Source of the DNA: Planctomycetia bacterium
GTDB taxonomy: Bacteria > Planctomycetota > Planctomycetia > Pirellulales > Thermoguttaceae
Assembly: GCA_030539295.1 (NCBI GenBank)
Contig: JAUNSJ010000011.1
Coordinates: 1-64,000 of the forward strand
Direction of reading: 5' to 3'
Length of the DNA: 64,000 nucleotides
The notes below the pieces were generated by a model that was not told where the DNA came from, did no database searches, and saw nothing but the letters and a program-made list of their open reading frames with translations. The translations under genes were made by a program, and so were the position numbers. This document shows positions 63,395-64,000 of the stretch, one piece after another. Position 1 is the first letter of the stretch. Every line of letters starts with the position of its first letter.

Positions 63395-63422
63395 TTTAGA
63401 TTGGCTCTGAAGTTGCTATAAT
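63395..63422 (+). promoter_or_regulatory. Probable xylB promoter
   Basis: TATAAT (63417-63422) with a weak -35 TTTAGA (63395-63400) at 16 bp. The leader to the xylB ATG is about 110 nt. Confidence 0.4.
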
Positions 63423-63535
63423 CACAGGGACAGGATAAGCGGCCAGGTCTTTGACTTGAGTCAGCACAGGCAGCGCGGCAGATAAGCGGTCGCGGCAGAT
63501 CGGCGACAGGGCGGAACTACAGAAAGGACAAGAAG

Positions 63536-64000
63536 ATGAGTCTGTTTTTGGGTATTGATATTGGAACGTCTGGAACGAAGACACTCGTGATCAATGAAGA
63601 GGGGCGGATCCTCGCATCGGCCACGGCGGGCTATCCGTGCCACGTACCGCAGCCGTTATGGAGTGAGCAGGACCCGGAGGACTGGTGGTCCGCGGTCGTG
63701 GCCACCGTGCGAGCGGTCATGTTCAAGGGTAAGTTTCAACCGGGCGACGTGCGCGCGATAGGACTGTCGGGGCAGATGCATGGCTCAGTCTTTTTGGACA
63801 AATCCGATCGCGTCTTGCGCCGTGCCATACTCTGGAATGACCAGAGAACCGCTTCGGAATGCGGGGAAATCGAAACGCTGGCAGGAGGCCGCGAGAAGCT
63901 TATCGGCATGGTAAGCAATCCGGCAATGACGGGTTTTACAGCCCCGAAGATTCTTTGGCTGCGTAACCACGAGCCGGATCTGTACGAGAAAACGGCAAAA
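63536..64000 (+). CDS. xylB: Xylulokinase, 5' part (runs off the window)
   Basis: The frame is open from ATG 63536 (after AGAAAGGACA) to the right edge, 155 codons. The FGGY-kinase start 'LGIDIGTSGTKTLVI', then 'PLWSEQDPEDWW', 'AIGLSGQMHGSVFLD', 'ILWNDQRTASEC' and 'NPAMTGFTAPKILWL' match xylulokinase closely ('GLSGQMHG' and 'WNDxRT' are hallmarks). It phosphorylates D-xylulose. With two XylR-type regulators in the window, pentose use by this organism is likely. About two thirds of the gene lie outside. Confidence 0.92.
   Translation, partial: MSLFLGIDIGTSGTKTLVINEEGRILASATAGYPCHVPQPLWSEQDPEDWWSAVVATVRAVMFKGKFQPGDVRAIGLSGQMHGSVFLDKSDRVLRRAILWNDQRTASECGEIETLAGGREKLIGMVSNPAMTGFTAPKILWLRNHEPDLYEKTAK

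Noticed and set aside
1-64000. CRISPR arrays and rRNA genes
   Set aside because: No regularly spaced 25-40 bp repeats and no rRNA-like sequence seen in the window.

Overview
The window reads as a chromosomal segment of a planctomycete (Planctomycetota). The main evidence is three DUF1559 proteins with a type IV prepilin-like N-terminus and a C-terminal H-x9-DG motif, each followed by a small carboxypeptidase-regulatory-like lipoprotein. Two XylR-type (LacI-like sensor plus AraC HTH) regulators, several small proteins with no recognisable family, and ordinary TTGACA/TATAAT-type promoters fit this. A host-associated or polysaccharide-degrading lifestyle is plausible (alpha-galactosidase, acetyl-xylan-esterase-like hydrolase, xylulokinase) but is inference.

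Region 1 (1-11,430) is AT-rich, clearly different in base composition from the rest, and looks like a horizontally acquired immunity-gene island. It holds two nearly identical SUKH/SMI1-KNR4 immunity-type genes, a barstar-like gene, an Imm42-like gene, a leucine-rich-repeat membrane protein, other membrane proteins and several small proteins of unknown family. No toxin gene is visible. Degraded IS3-family transposase pieces lie between them. Three full copies and one truncated copy of an approximately 255-bp imperfectly palindromic, MITE-like element sit in this island. Each full copy carries a conserved sigma70-type promoter and a hairpin directly upstream of a cassette gene, and the truncated copy stops against the 3' end of bioA. 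This is the most unusual structure in the window.

Region 2 (11,439-14,298) is a compact bioB-bioD-bioA operon on the minus strand. It is followed by a non-coding stretch with short repeats and a MATE exporter.

Region 3 (16,492-43,521) is mainly carbohydrate and catabolic. A XylR-type regulator diverges from DUF1559 / lipoprotein / GH36 alpha-galactosidase, followed by a secreted alpha/beta hydrolase. A minus-strand housekeeping block (pyrC, thioesterase, signal peptidase I), a tRNA-Thr, a BatA-like protein and a methyltransferase come next. A second XylR-type regulator then diverges from DUF1559 / lipoprotein / nucleoside hydrolase and from a further DUF1559 / lipoprotein / DUF6807 / old-yellow-enzyme / SDR / FAD-dehydrogenase series. 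The two DUF1559 promoters downstream of the second regulator share an identical 21-bp upstream site at exactly the same distance from their -35 boxes, which suggests one regulon.

Region 4 (43,832-64,000) is mostly housekeeping: a small LRR membrane protein, a tRNA with anticodon CAU, purB, a two-domain M16 peptidase, a metallo-beta-lactamase-fold protein, an operon of a GlmU-like uridylyltransferase, ispG and an NfeD-like protein, a bifunctional-nuclease-family protein, a MetX-MetW fusion, a GT39-like membrane glycosyltransferase, several small proteins, a CYTH protein, a Gly/Met-rich secreted protein, an RDD membrane protein, and the start of xylulokinase running off the right edge.
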